A stretch of DNA of 46,690 bases from JACVRX01 sp035697245 (GTDB taxonomy: Bacteria; Actinomycetota; Actinomycetes; Jiangellales; Jiangellaceae): contig DASSDH010000076.1 of assembly GCA_035697245.1 (NCBI GenBank), positions 1 through 46,690 of the forward strand, in the 5' to 3' direction. The notes under the pieces were generated by a model. It was not told where the DNA came from, searched no databases, and saw only the letters and a program-made list of their open reading frames with translations. Below are positions 16,177 through 23,967 of the stretch, piece after piece. Position numbers and translations under genes: made by a program. Each line of letters begins with the position of its first letter. The stretch's first letter is position 1.

Positions 16177-17385
16177 ATGGCGACGGTGTCGATGGACGAT
16201 GTGCGCGCGGCGCGCGACCTCCTGCGCGACGTCGTGCGCCCGACGCCGTTGGAGTTGTCTCGGTGGCTAGCCGGGGTCGTCGGCGGACCGGTCTTTCTCA
16301 AATGTGAAAACCTGCAACGCGCCGGATCGTTCAAGATCCGCGGAGCATACGTTCGCATTGCCCGGCTCACCGACGACGAACGGGCCAAGGGCGTCGTGGC
16401 GGCCAGCGCCGGGAACCACGCCCAAGGCGTGGCGCTGGCGGCGAGCATGCTCGGCACCAAGACGACGGTGTTCATGCCCGAAGGTGCGCCGATCGTCAAG
16501 GAGAAGGCCACCCGTGCCTACGGCGCGGACGTTCGGTTCGTCGGCGCGACCGTCGACGAAGCACTCGTGGCGGCGAAGGAGTTCGCCGCCGAGACGGGGG
16601 CCGTCCTCATCCATCCGTTCGACCACCCTGACATCGTCGCCGGACAAGCGACGGTCGGCCTGGAGATCATCGAGCAGTGCCCCGACGTCCGCACGATCGT
16701 CGTCAGCGTAGGCGGCGGCGGTCTGCTGGCAGGCATCGCCGTCGCGGTCAAGGACGCTCGCCCCGACGTACGGCTGGTCGGCGTGCAAGCGATCGGAGCC
16801 GCTGCATACCCGCCGTCGCTCGACGCTGGCCGGCCGGTGCCACTGGAGACCATGACGACCATGGCCGACGGGATCGCGGTCGCCTGCCCCGGTGACGTTC
16901 CGTTCGGGCTGGTCCAGGCACTGTGCGACGGCGTGGTCACCGTCAACGAGGACTGGCTGGCCCGGGCGCTGGTCTTGCTGCTCGAGCGCGCGAAGCTGGT
17001 CGTGGAGCCCGCGGGCGCTGCCGGTGTCGCAGCGGTTCTGGCGAACTCGTCGGCGTTCGAGCCACCGGTCGTCGTGGTGCTGTCCGGTGGGAACGTCGAT
17101 CCGCTGCTGATGCTCCGCGTCATCCGTCACGGCATGGCGGCCAGTGGTCGTTACCTCAACTTCCGGGTCCGGATCCCCGACCGGCCCGGTGCGCTGGCGC
17201 AGCTGCTTGCAGAGTTGGCGGCCATGGACGCCAACGTCCTCGACGTCGTCCACGAACGGACTAAGGCGCAGCTGCACATCCACGAGGTCGAGGTCGCTCT
17301 CCAGCTGGAAACCCGAGGTGCGGAGCATCGCAGTCGGATTCTGTCCGCCTTACGCAAGGCTGGGTATCCATTGTCGATCGAGTAG
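16177..17385 (+). CDS. ilvA: Threonine ammonia-lyase with C-terminal ACT domain
   Basis: A 402-residue fold-type II PLP enzyme that deaminates threonine to 2-oxobutanoate and ammonia. The PLP lysine is Lys53 in GSFKIRGAY, the phosphate loop is SAGNHAQG near 79 and the glycine loop SVGGGGLLAG near 175. Residues about 325-402 form one ACT-like domain (RIPDRPGALAQLLAELAAMDANVLD), expected to bind an allosteric amino acid. This is shorter than the 500-residue two-ACT biosynthetic IlvA and like the single-ACT actinobacterial form. CAGGAT lies 7 bases before the ATG, so the mRNA may be leaderless. Confidence 0.9.
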   Translation: MATVSMDDVRAARDLLRDVVRPTPLELSRWLAGVVGGPVFLKCENLQRAGSFKIRGAYVRIARLTDDERAKGVVAASAGNHAQGVALAASMLGTKTTVFMPEGAPIVKEKATRAYGADVRFVGATVDEALVAAKEFAAETGAVLIHPFDHPDIVAGQATVGLEIIEQCPDVRTIVVSVGGGGLLAGIAVAVKDARPDVRLVGVQAIGAAAYPPSLDAGRPVPLETMTTMADGIAVACPGDVPFGLVQALCDGVVTVNEDWLARALVLLLERAKLVVEPAGAAGVAAVLANSSAFEPPVVVVLSGGNVDPLLMLRVIRHGMAASGRYLNFRVRIPDRPGALAQLLAELAAMDANVLDVVHERTKAQLHIHEVEVALQLETRGAEHRSRILSALRKAGYPLSIE

Positions 17386-17400
17386 GTAAACCTTGCTATA

Positions 17401-17412
17401 TCGGAAAACCGA
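17401..17412. repeat. Short inverted repeat TCGG-AAAA-CCGA upstream of the DUF4097 operon
   Basis: A 4-bp arm palindrome 16 bases after the ilvA stop and directly before the -35 box TTGACG. It may be an operator or a weak stem; too short to be certain. Confidence 0.2.
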
Positions 17413-17413
17413 C

Positions 17414-17442
17414 TTGACGGATTGGCAGCCTGCACCCATCAT
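17414..17442 (+). promoter_or_regulatory. Promoter TTGACG-17-CATCAT, leaderless, of the DUF4097 operon
   Basis: TTGACG (17414-17419) and CATCAT (17437-17442) are separated by 17 bases, and the ATG at 17450 follows 7 bases later. This is one of the few promoters here with a good -35 box. Confidence 0.5.
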
Positions 17443-17449
17443 TTAGCCC

Positions 17450-18265
17450 ATGACTGACCAAAACATCCAGCAGATCCTCGAAGATGTCGCTGCCGGCCGG
17501 CTCGACCCCGCCGAGGCGTCCCGGCTGATCGACGCTGCCGGCCCGAAGGCCGCGGACAGCTCGGCTTCCACTGCGGGGTCGACCTTCACCGGGAAGGCGG
17601 CCCCGCCGGCAGTGCCCGACATCGAGCGGATCCTCGTGCGCGCCACGTCCCGGCGCGTGCGAATCGTCGGCGACCCCTCGGTGGCGACCGTGGCGATCGA
17701 GGGGCAGCATCAGGTGCGCCGCGACGGTTCGACGCTCGTGGTCACCGGTGAAGTAGAGCCCATCCCCACCGACGACGCGTTCACGCTGCTGTCCGGTGGC
17801 CGCTGGCGCGAGGTCGCGGGCCGGGTCCAGCACGGCTTCGGAGCCGGACTCGAGCTTCGGGTGCGGGTGCGGCCCGACCTGCCGGTCGGGGTCGAGGTGA
17901 TCGCCGGCTCGGTGCAGGTGGAGGGAGCGCGCGCGCTCGACCACCTCCGCGTGACCGCGGGATCGCTACGGGTGCGCGGCGCCGAGAACCCGTTCGACTT
18001 GTTGGTGCAGGCTGGATCGGCCCAGGTCGAGGCGCGGCTCACCCGCGGGCACTCGCGGATGCGATGCGAGTCCGGATCGCTGCAACTGTCGTTGCTGCCC
18101 GGCTCGGACGTGCGGGTGCGGGCCGATGTCCAGCTCGGCAGGTTCGTCACTGAACCCGAGCGGCATGGGCGCGACAAGAACCGCGATGTCGTCGTCGGTA
18201 CCGGTGCTGCGGAGATCGATGCCGAGGTGGTCATGGGCAGTGTCACCGTCAAGGTCCCCGGGTGA
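17450..18265 (+). CDS. DUF4097-type beta-solenoid protein with N-terminal helical hairpin
   Basis: A 271-residue cytoplasmic protein with no signal or membrane segment. Residues 4-28 form a helical hairpin (ILEDVAAGRLDPAEASRLI) seen at the N-terminus of many DUF4097/LiaF-related proteins. From about 60 onward short beta repeats follow, including alternating Gly-Ser-x-x-V motifs (AGSVQVEGARALDHLRV, AGSLRV, AGSAQVEA, SGSLQLS), consistent with a beta-solenoid. The function is unknown; relatives are found with envelope-stress and ABC-transporter genes. Its stop overlaps the DUF2089 start (GTGA) and the ABC exporter follows, so it probably belongs to an envelope or efflux regulation unit. Confidence 0.75.
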   Translation: MTDQNIQQILEDVAAGRLDPAEASRLIDAAGPKAADSSASTAGSTFTGKAAPPAVPDIERILVRATSRRVRIVGDPSVATVAIEGQHQVRRDGSTLVVTGEVEPIPTDDAFTLLSGGRWREVAGRVQHGFGAGLELRVRVRPDLPVGVEVIAGSVQVEGARALDHLRVTAGSLRVRGAENPFDLLVQAGSAQVEARLTRGHSRMRCESGSLQLSLLPGSDVRVRADVQLGRFVTEPERHGRDKNRDVVVGTGAAEIDAEVVMGSVTVKVPG

Positions 18266-18708
18266 ACGGCGCAGAGCATTTACCGCCCCGGCAGTGCCCG
18301 GTCTGCGGTGACGCGCTGCATGTCACCCGGCTGGGCTGCGGTTCCTGTGGCAGTGAGCTGGCGGGCCGATTCGCGGCCTGTCCGTACTGCGCCCTACGCG
18401 AACTCGACCGGAAAATCCTTCGCACCTTCCTGGTCTCGCGCGGCAACATGAGAGAGCTCGCCCGAGACCTGGGGGTCAGCTATCCGACCGCTCGCCAGCG
18501 GTTCGCCGAGCTGCTGGCGCGGCTCGGGATCGAAGAGTCGACCGACGGATCGCAGGGTCCGACGACCGACCTGGACCGGGAGGACGTGTTGCGCCGGCTG
18601 GCGGCGGGCGAGCTCGATCTCGAGGAAGCCGCTGCGCTGCTGAACCTGCCGGCAGCGGGAATGTCGGCGCCCTCCGGCATGCTCGCAATGGACGGGCGGG
18701 ACGTTTGA
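18262..18708 (+). CDS. DUF2089-family zinc-ribbon / HTH protein
   Basis: A 148-residue protein. Residues 12-47 carry four Cys-x2-Cys type pairs (CPVCG, CGSCG, CPYC), a probable zinc ribbon. Residues 49-90 form a sigma-region-like helix-turn-helix (ILRTFLVSRGNMRELARDLGVSYPTARQRFAELL). Residues about 105-128 (VLRRLAAGELDLEEAAALL) form a helical hairpin like the one that starts the upstream DUF4097 protein. It is probably a DNA-binding regulator of its own operon; this is inference. GTG 18262 overlaps the upstream stop by four bases, and the ABC ATPase starts 13 bases downstream. Confidence 0.75.
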   Translation: MNGAEHLPPRQCPVCGDALHVTRLGCGSCGSELAGRFAACPYCALRELDRKILRTFLVSRGNMRELARDLGVSYPTARQRFAELLARLGIEESTDGSQGPTTDLDREDVLRRLAAGELDLEEAAALLNLPAAGMSAPSGMLAMDGRDV

Positions 18709-18721
18709 GGAAGGACATCGA

Positions 18722-19729
18722 GTGAACGCGATCGAAGCTGAAGGTCTGGTCAAGACATTCGGGTCGGGCGAGAAGGCGGTGAAGGCCGTCCGGGGCATCG
18801 ACCTGGTGGTGCCGGAGGGCACAGTGGTCGGTCTGCTCGGGCCTAACGGAGCGGGCAAGACGACAACGGTGCGCATGCTGACGACACTGTTGAGGCCCGA
18901 CGCGGGCCGCGCGGTCGTTGCTGGGCACGACGTCGTCGCTGCACCACAGGCCGTGCGGGCCAGCATCGGGCTTTCCGGCCAGTTCGCCGCGATCGACGAG
19001 AACCTGACCGGTCGCGAGAACTTGTGGCTGTTCGGCCGGCTCTATCAACTCAGTAGCGAGCAGGCGACGAAGCGGGCTGGCGAGCTGCTGGAGCAGTTCG
19101 GTCTAGTCGACGCTGGCGATCGGGTGGCCAAGACCTACTCGGGCGGGATGCGCCGCCGGCTTGACCTCGCCGGCAGCCTGATCACCCATCCCGAGGTGTT
19201 GTTCCTCGACGAGCCCACCACAGGTTTGGATCCGGGCAGCCGGCTGGACATGTGGGACGTCATCCGGGATCGGACCGAGGAGGGCTCGACGATTCTGCTC
19301 ACCACCCAGTACCTCGAGGAGGCCGACGCCTTGGCCGACCGCATCGTCGTCATCGACGAGGGCACCATCATCGCCGAGGGCACCGCCGACGAACTCAAAG
19401 CGAAGGTCGGAGGCGAACGGATCGAGGTCATCGTGCACGATCCGGCCGCGGTCCCGCAGGCGGAGGAGATCCTGCACCGCGGAAGCGATAACCAGTGCGT
19501 CGTCGACCAGCACATGCGGAAGCTGACCGTGCCGACAGCCAACGGATCGCGAGGGCTGGTGCTGGTCATCCGCGATCTGGACGAGGCCGGCATCGTGATC
19601 GACGACATCGCGCTGCGCCGCCCGACCCTCGACGACGTGTTCCTCGAGCTGACCGGGCACTACGCCGAAAACGGCGCCGACGCCACGACCACGTCCCGCC
19701 AGGAGCCAGCCACGGGGAGGGCAAAGTGA
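18722..19729 (+). CDS. ABC exporter ATP-binding protein, DrrA-like
   Basis: A 335-residue ATPase of the drug-resistance (DrrA) type. Walker A GPNGAGKTT is at 40-48, the Q-loop follows in LSGQFAAIDENLTG near 84, the signature YSGGMRRRLDLA near 139 and Walker B FLDEPTTGLD near 161. The C-terminal 100 residues after about 230 are the DrrA-specific extension ending in RRPTLDDVFLELTGHY. It powers the membrane protein encoded next, whose start overlaps its stop by four bases. GAGGAAGGA precedes the GTG. Likely export of a hydrophobic compound or lipid; substrate unknown. Confidence 0.88.
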   Translation: MNAIEAEGLVKTFGSGEKAVKAVRGIDLVVPEGTVVGLLGPNGAGKTTTVRMLTTLLRPDAGRAVVAGHDVVAAPQAVRASIGLSGQFAAIDENLTGRENLWLFGRLYQLSSEQATKRAGELLEQFGLVDAGDRVAKTYSGGMRRRLDLAGSLITHPEVLFLDEPTTGLDPGSRLDMWDVIRDRTEEGSTILLTTQYLEEADALADRIVVIDEGTIIAEGTADELKAKVGGERIEVIVHDPAAVPQAEEILHRGSDNQCVVDQHMRKLTVPTANGSRGLVLVIRDLDEAGIVIDDIALRRPTLDDVFLELTGHYAENGADATTTSRQEPATGRAK

Positions 19730-20562
19730 CCACCATCGAACACCGAGCTTCTCCTGCCGCAACGGCTGGCGGGTTCGGCCAGTCGTTCCGCGACAGCCTG
19801 ATCGTGGCCTGGCGAAACATCCGCGGCGGCCTGCGCGTGCCCGACACTCTCGTCTACATGTTCATCCAGCCGATCATGTTCGTGCTGCTGTTCGGGTACG
19901 TGTTCGGCGGGGCGATCCAGGTACCGGGCGTCGACTACACCGAGTACCTGATGGCCGGCATCTTTGTCCAGACCATGGCGTTCTCCTGCGCACCTTCCAG
20001 CGTCGGTCTCGCCGACGATATGCAGAAGGGCCTGATCGACCGGTTCCGCTCGCTGCCCATGGCGCGGTCTGGAGTGATCGCGGGCAGGGTAGGGGCCGAC
20101 CTACTCAATCAGTTTCTCGTGCTCGTCATCATGATGATCTGCGGTGTCATCGTCGGCTGGCGTGTCCACAACGGGCTGTGGCAGTTCCTGGCGGCTGTGG
20201 GTCTGCTGATGCTGTTCTCCTTCTCGATGTCGTGGGTAGGCGCGCTCATCGGCTTGTCGGTGGGCAGCCCGCAGGTTGCGGCATCAGCCGGCTTGATCTG
20301 GCTGTTCCCGGTGACGTTCGTCTCGAACGCCTTCGTTCCGCCGGAGACCATGCCCACCTGGCTGCAGACCATCGCGGAATGGAACCCGATCAGTGCGATC
20401 GTCGAGGCGTGCCGGCAGTTGTTCGGCAACGGCAGCATCGTCGAGTCCGACGCATGGCCCATGCAGCACTCGATCGCAGCCTCGCTGATCTGGTGCGGCA
20501 TCATCATCGCCGTCTTCGCGCCCCTGGCGATCAACAAGTACAAGGCCGCGACGACTAAGTGA
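19726..20562 (+). CDS. ABC-2 type exporter permease, DrrB-like
   Basis: A 278-residue permease with six hydrophobic helices and the ABC-2 signature region FRSLPMARSGVIAGRVGADLLNQF in the middle. The N-terminal 30 residues are cytoplasmic. It pairs with the preceding ATPase to form a DrrAB-type exporter. GTG 19726 is chosen because it overlaps the ATPase stop (GTGA) and has GGGGAGGG upstream; the frame is open much further upstream but that is out-of-frame ATPase sequence. Completes the DUF4097-DUF2089-ATPase-permease unit. Confidence 0.88.
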   Translation: MTTIEHRASPAATAGGFGQSFRDSLIVAWRNIRGGLRVPDTLVYMFIQPIMFVLLFGYVFGGAIQVPGVDYTEYLMAGIFVQTMAFSCAPSSVGLADDMQKGLIDRFRSLPMARSGVIAGRVGADLLNQFLVLVIMMICGVIVGWRVHNGLWQFLAAVGLLMLFSFSMSWVGALIGLSVGSPQVAASAGLIWLFPVTFVSNAFVPPETMPTWLQTIAEWNPISAIVEACRQLFGNGSIVESDAWPMQHSIAASLIWCGIIIAVFAPLAINKYKAATTK

Positions 20563-20619
20563 GTCGTCGCGCGGTCGCTTCACCAATAGGTCCCACGGGC
20601 ACCTGGACCGGAAAGGACA

Positions 20620-21660
20620 GTGGTGACCGCGCGACCTGTGGAGGGCCCGAGTCTGGCCGACCAGGTCAGCAGGCTCTATGACCTGATCGCCGGCTACCAC
20701 GTGACCCATCTGCTCGAGATCGCGCGAGAGCTGGGGGTCTGGGAGGTGCTGACGCAGCGCCCAGGCACCAACTCCGAGGATCTCGCGGCGAAGCTGGGCA
20801 CCGAGCGCTTCTATACCGACGTGCTCTGCCGCACGGCGTTCTCCTTCGGGCTGCTCGAGCGTGCCGGCGACGGGTGGCGGATGGCACCGTACTTCGACCA
20901 GATCCTGGGGGACCCCGAGTCCAGCTTCTATCTGGCCCGCGCCCCCAGGGTGCACATGGTTGTCAGCGAGGACTACCGCGACTACGTCCGGCACTTCCGC
21001 GCCGGGACGTCGAGGTCATACCAGCAGCACGACGAGGCCTTCATGCGCGAGGTCGCCGAGGCGCTGAAGGCGCTCCCGCGCATCTTCCTGGACCTCGTGC
21101 TGCCGCGGCTCCCCGGCCTCAGCCAGCGGCTCCAGGAGGGCGGCCGGCTGCTCGATGTCGGTTGTGGCGGCGGCTGGGCGGTGGTGCAGATCGCCGAGCG
21201 GTTCCCCGCCGTCTCCTGTGTCGGGATCGACGTGGAGCCCTACTCGATCGACCTGGCCCAGCAGCTGATCCTCCAACACGGACTGGCGGATCGTTGCGAA
21301 GCCCGCCTGCTGAGCAGCGACCAGCTCGACGAACCGGAGACCTTTGACATCGCCACCAGCTTCCTGGTCGTCCACGAGATCTCCCCGGCCATGAAGCAGC
21401 GCGCGTTCTCCGCGATCGCAGCGGCATTGAAGCCCGGCGGCTACTTCCTGATCTTCGACGAGGCTTACCCCGAGACCGACCAGGAGCTGCAGACGATGCC
21501 GACCCGGTTCGCGGCGCTGGCGCAGTGGTACGAGGTCAGCTGGGGCAACGTCGTCGACACCCGATCCGCCCTGCACGCCCGCTGCCAGGAGGTAGGGCTC
21601 CGGGTCACCGAGGAGACATCCTTCTCCCGCTTCAGCATCATCGTGGCCACCAAGGAGTAA
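20620..21660 (+). CDS. SAM-dependent methyltransferase with N-terminal winged-helix domain
   Basis: A 346-residue class I methyltransferase. Residues about 10-85 resemble the winged-helix dimerisation domain of small-molecule methyltransferases (ARELGVWEVLTQRPGTNSEDLAAKLG). Motif I LLDVGCGGGWAV lies near 177, the acidic strand-2 residue in GIDVEP near 204, and the post-motif FLIFDEAYPETD near 279. The acceptor is unknown. Starts GTG 20620 or 20623 both follow GGAAAGGA. It begins 57 bases after the permease on the same strand, so it may be a late member of that operon. Confidence 0.82.
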   Translation: MVTARPVEGPSLADQVSRLYDLIAGYHVTHLLEIARELGVWEVLTQRPGTNSEDLAAKLGTERFYTDVLCRTAFSFGLLERAGDGWRMAPYFDQILGDPESSFYLARAPRVHMVVSEDYRDYVRHFRAGTSRSYQQHDEAFMREVAEALKALPRIFLDLVLPRLPGLSQRLQEGGRLLDVGCGGGWAVVQIAERFPAVSCVGIDVEPYSIDLAQQLILQHGLADRCEARLLSSDQLDEPETFDIATSFLVVHEISPAMKQRAFSAIAAALKPGGYFLIFDEAYPETDQELQTMPTRFAALAQWYEVSWGNVVDTRSALHARCQEVGLRVTEETSFSRFSIIVATKE

Positions 21661-21673
21661 CCCGAGCGGCTTG

Positions 21674-22195
21674 TTACGAAGCGGCCTGACCCGGGTAGGG
21701 GTGGGCGTCGATGATCTCTACTTCGACGGCAGTGCCATTTGGTGTCACGTATGACGCGGTGTCGCCGGTGCGTTTGCCGTTGATGGCGGCACCGAGTGGG
21801 GACTGCGGCGAGTAGACCTCGATGTCGACCGAATCGTCCAAGGCAAGCAGCTCACGGGAACCGAGCAGGAACCGCTCGGTGTCGTTGTCGCCGGCAAAGC
21901 GGATCTCGACGATCATGCCCGGCTCCACGACACCGTCGTCGGGCGGTGTCTCGCCGACCTTGGCGCGCTGAAGCAGGTGCTGCAGCTGGCGGATGCGCGC
22001 TTCCTGCTTGCCCTGCTCTTCTTTGGCCGCGTGGTATCCGCCATTCTCGGACAGGTCGCCCTCCGAACGCGACGCCTCGATCCGCTTGGCGATCTCGGCG
22101 CGGCCGGGGCCCATCAGGTGCTCGAGCTCACTGCGGAGGCGGTCGTAGCCCTCCTGCGTGAGCCAGGCGACGTTGTCGCCGCTAGTCGAGGTCAC
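21674..22195 (-). CDS. greA: Transcription elongation factor GreA
   Basis: A 173-residue GreA. Residues 5-82 form the antiparallel coiled coil, whose tip includes EASRSEGDLSENGGYHAAKEEQ with the acidic residues that enter the RNA polymerase secondary channel. The C-terminal FKBP-like domain covers about 88-165 (SPQSPLGAAINGKRTGDTASYVTPNG). It stimulates transcript cleavage in arrested complexes. GTG 22195 is chosen for AGGGAG upstream; ATG 22220 would add eight residues. TAACCT at 22291-22296 on the minus strand may be its -10 box. It converges on the methyltransferase. Confidence 0.93.
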   Translation of the reverse strand: MTSTSGDNVAWLTQEGYDRLRSELEHLMGPGRAEIAKRIEASRSEGDLSENGGYHAAKEEQGKQEARIRQLQHLLQRAKVGETPPDDGVVEPGMIVEIRFAGDNDTERFLLGSRELLALDDSVDIEVYSPQSPLGAAINGKRTGDTASYVTPNGTAVEVEIIDAHPYPGQAAS

Positions 22196-22325
22196 GGCAT
22201 CTGCTCCCTGGTGCGTCATCGGCGCCGACCCGCACTCGGGTGCGGTGGGCCACCGGACCTTCGCCCGGACTGGGTCGTGTGGAAGCGTCCAGGTTACCAA
22301 CACCGCAATGGGTGCTGGGATTTGG

Positions 22326-22715
22326 CTATCGAGCCTCGCACTCGCGCAGTTCAGGGGCGACGGCATCGCCTTGCAAGGGGATCTCCGCGTCAACCCGGGT
22401 TCGCCACTCGTCGCCGGCGGGGATTTCGACACTGGTCTGGCCCACGACCACTCGCCGGATGTCAACCGCGACCAGATCACAGGTGACCTGCGTGCCGGGG
22501 CGGCGAACCACGTCCATGGACACCGTCATCGTCCCGCCGGACGGCGTCTCCCACGCCACCAAGCTCGAGCGGATCGCGTCGGTAGACGCCCGGAAGAGCA
22601 GCCAGCCGACCACGACGGCGAACACGACACCGCCGACGCCCAACCACAGCGCACGCCACCGTCGGCTCGGGGGGGCCCCGTAACGGTCGGCCGGGCGAGC
22701 GGAGAACAGGGTCAC
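22326..22715 (-). CDS. DUF4307 small membrane protein
   Basis: A 129-residue protein with a short N-terminal cytoplasmic part containing ADRYG, one transmembrane helix at about 25-45 (WLGVGGVVFAVVVGWLLF) and an extracytoplasmic beta domain with CDLVAV. This is the DUF4307 pattern, found between greA and mca in many actinobacteria (Rv1081c in M. tuberculosis). Function unknown. GTG 22715 is supported by GGAG about 7 bases upstream. It is divergent from mca across 92 bases and reads toward greA. Confidence 0.8.
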   Translation of the reverse strand: MTLFSARPADRYGAPPSRRWRALWLGVGGVVFAVVVGWLLFRASTDAIRSSLVAWETPSGGTMTVSMDVVRRPGTQVTCDLVAVDIRRVVVGQTSVEIPAGDEWRTRVDAEIPLQGDAVAPELRECEAR

Positions 22716-22807
22716 GAACGGACTCCGACACTGGTGGACGAGTTCGGGCACCATTGTGTCCCGACGCCAAGAGGGCTTGTGACAACGGCTCAGGTGAGGA
22801 GGTGGTC

Positions 22808-23671
22808 GTGCCCGAGCAGCTGCGGCTCATGCATGTGCATGCCCATCCCGACGACGAGTCCAGCAAGGGCGCGGCGACGACGGCGCGCTACGTAGCCGAA
22901 GGCGTCGACGTTCTCGTCGTCACCTGCACCGGGGGGGAACGCGGTTCGATTCTCAATCCGAACATGGACCGCCCCGACATCCTGGCCAACATCGCGAAGA
23001 TCCGCCGGCAGGAGATGGACGCTGCCAGGCGCATCCTGGGGATCAAGCAGGAATGGCTCGGCTTCGTCGACTCGGGCTTTCCGGAGGGCGACCCACCGCC
23101 GCCCCTCCCCGACGCCTGCTTCGCGCTGCAACCGGTCGTGAAGGCCGTGCAGCCGTTGGTCGCCGCGATACGCGCCTTTCGTCCACATGTGGTCACGACA
23201 TACGACGAGAACGGTGGGTACCCGCACCCCGACCATGTCATGTGTCACATCGTGAGCGTTGCTGCGTTCGACGCGGCGGCCGACGAAACTGCGTACCCGA
23301 GGGCCGGCGAGCCTTGGCAGGCGAGCAAGCTCTACTACCACCACTCGTTCCACCGCGAGCGCACTCAGGCACTGCACGACGAGATGCTCCGCCGGGGGCT
23401 CGAGTCGCCTTACGAGAAGCGGCTCGCGGAATGGAAGCCCGACCCAGAGCGAGAGCGGCGCATCACGACGAGGGTTCCGTGCGCTGCGTACTTCCCGGTG
23501 CGGGACCGCGCGTTGCTCGCGCACGCAACGCAGATCGACCCTGAGGGGCCATGGTTCGCCGTACCTCTCGATGTGCACCAGGCCGCCTGGCCGACCGAAG
23601 ACTACGAACTCGCCCGATGCCTGGTGGACACCGAGCTACCCGAGGACGACCTATTCGCCGGGCTGCGCTGA
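22808..23671 (+). CDS. mca: Mycothiol S-conjugate amidase
   Basis: A 287-residue zinc amidase of the MshB/PIG-L fold. The metal site is AHPDDES (His13, Asp15/16) plus HPDH near 140-143. VTCTGGERGSILNP near 38-51 and the YYHHSFHRER segment distinguish Mca from MshB. It cleaves mycothiol-toxin conjugates, releasing a mercapturic acid for export. GTG 22808 follows GAGGAGG by 5 bases and gives the family's usual length (about 288). Its presence shows the organism makes mycothiol. Confidence 0.92.
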   Translation: MPEQLRLMHVHAHPDDESSKGAATTARYVAEGVDVLVVTCTGGERGSILNPNMDRPDILANIAKIRRQEMDAARRILGIKQEWLGFVDSGFPEGDPPPPLPDACFALQPVVKAVQPLVAAIRAFRPHVVTTYDENGGYPHPDHVMCHIVSVAAFDAAADETAYPRAGEPWQASKLYYHHSFHRERTQALHDEMLRRGLESPYEKRLAEWKPDPERERRITTRVPCAAYFPVRDRALLAHATQIDPEGPWFAVPLDVHQAAWPTEDYELARCLVDTELPEDDLFAGLR

Positions 23672-23726
23672 CCCCGCCCGCGTCGCTGCAGGTCGCGGTG
23701 CGACGATGGGCGAGGAGGTGTCGCAG

Positions 23727-23960
23727 ATGAGGTTCGGCCAGGTGGTGTTCGCAGCGGCACCCGACGTGCCTGCCGATTCTGCTATCGGCCCGGGGTTGTT
23801 GGGATTCCTCGTCGTGGTTGCCCTCGGCCTCGCCCTCGTGTTCCTCTACCGCAGCCTGCGCAAGCAGCTCCGCCGAATCGATTTCGACGCGGACGCCGCC
23901 TCGGATGTCGACCGGATGCGCCCGGACGGCTCGGCCGACGGCGACCCCGACCGGCCGTAG
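23727..23960 (+). CDS. Small single-span membrane protein (Rv1083-like)
   Basis: A 77-residue protein: short N-terminus, one transmembrane helix at about 22-42 (GPGLLGFLVVVALGLALVFLY), then a basic RSLRKQLRRIDF stretch and an acidic tail. The basic patch after the helix predicts a cytoplasmic C-terminus. ATG 23727 follows GAGGAGG by 8 bases. It lies between mca and the DUF255 gene, as in M. tuberculosis, and probably shares their transcript. No function known. Confidence 0.72.
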   Translation: MRFGQVVFAAAPDVPADSAIGPGLLGFLVVVALGLALVFLYRSLRKQLRRIDFDADAASDVDRMRPDGSADGDPDRP

Positions 23961-23967
23961 TTCGTCG

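Noticed and set aside
19495..19725. Extended N-terminus of the ABC permease
   Set aside because: It overlaps the ATPase gene in another frame; the GTG at 19726 with the GTGA overlap is the natural start.
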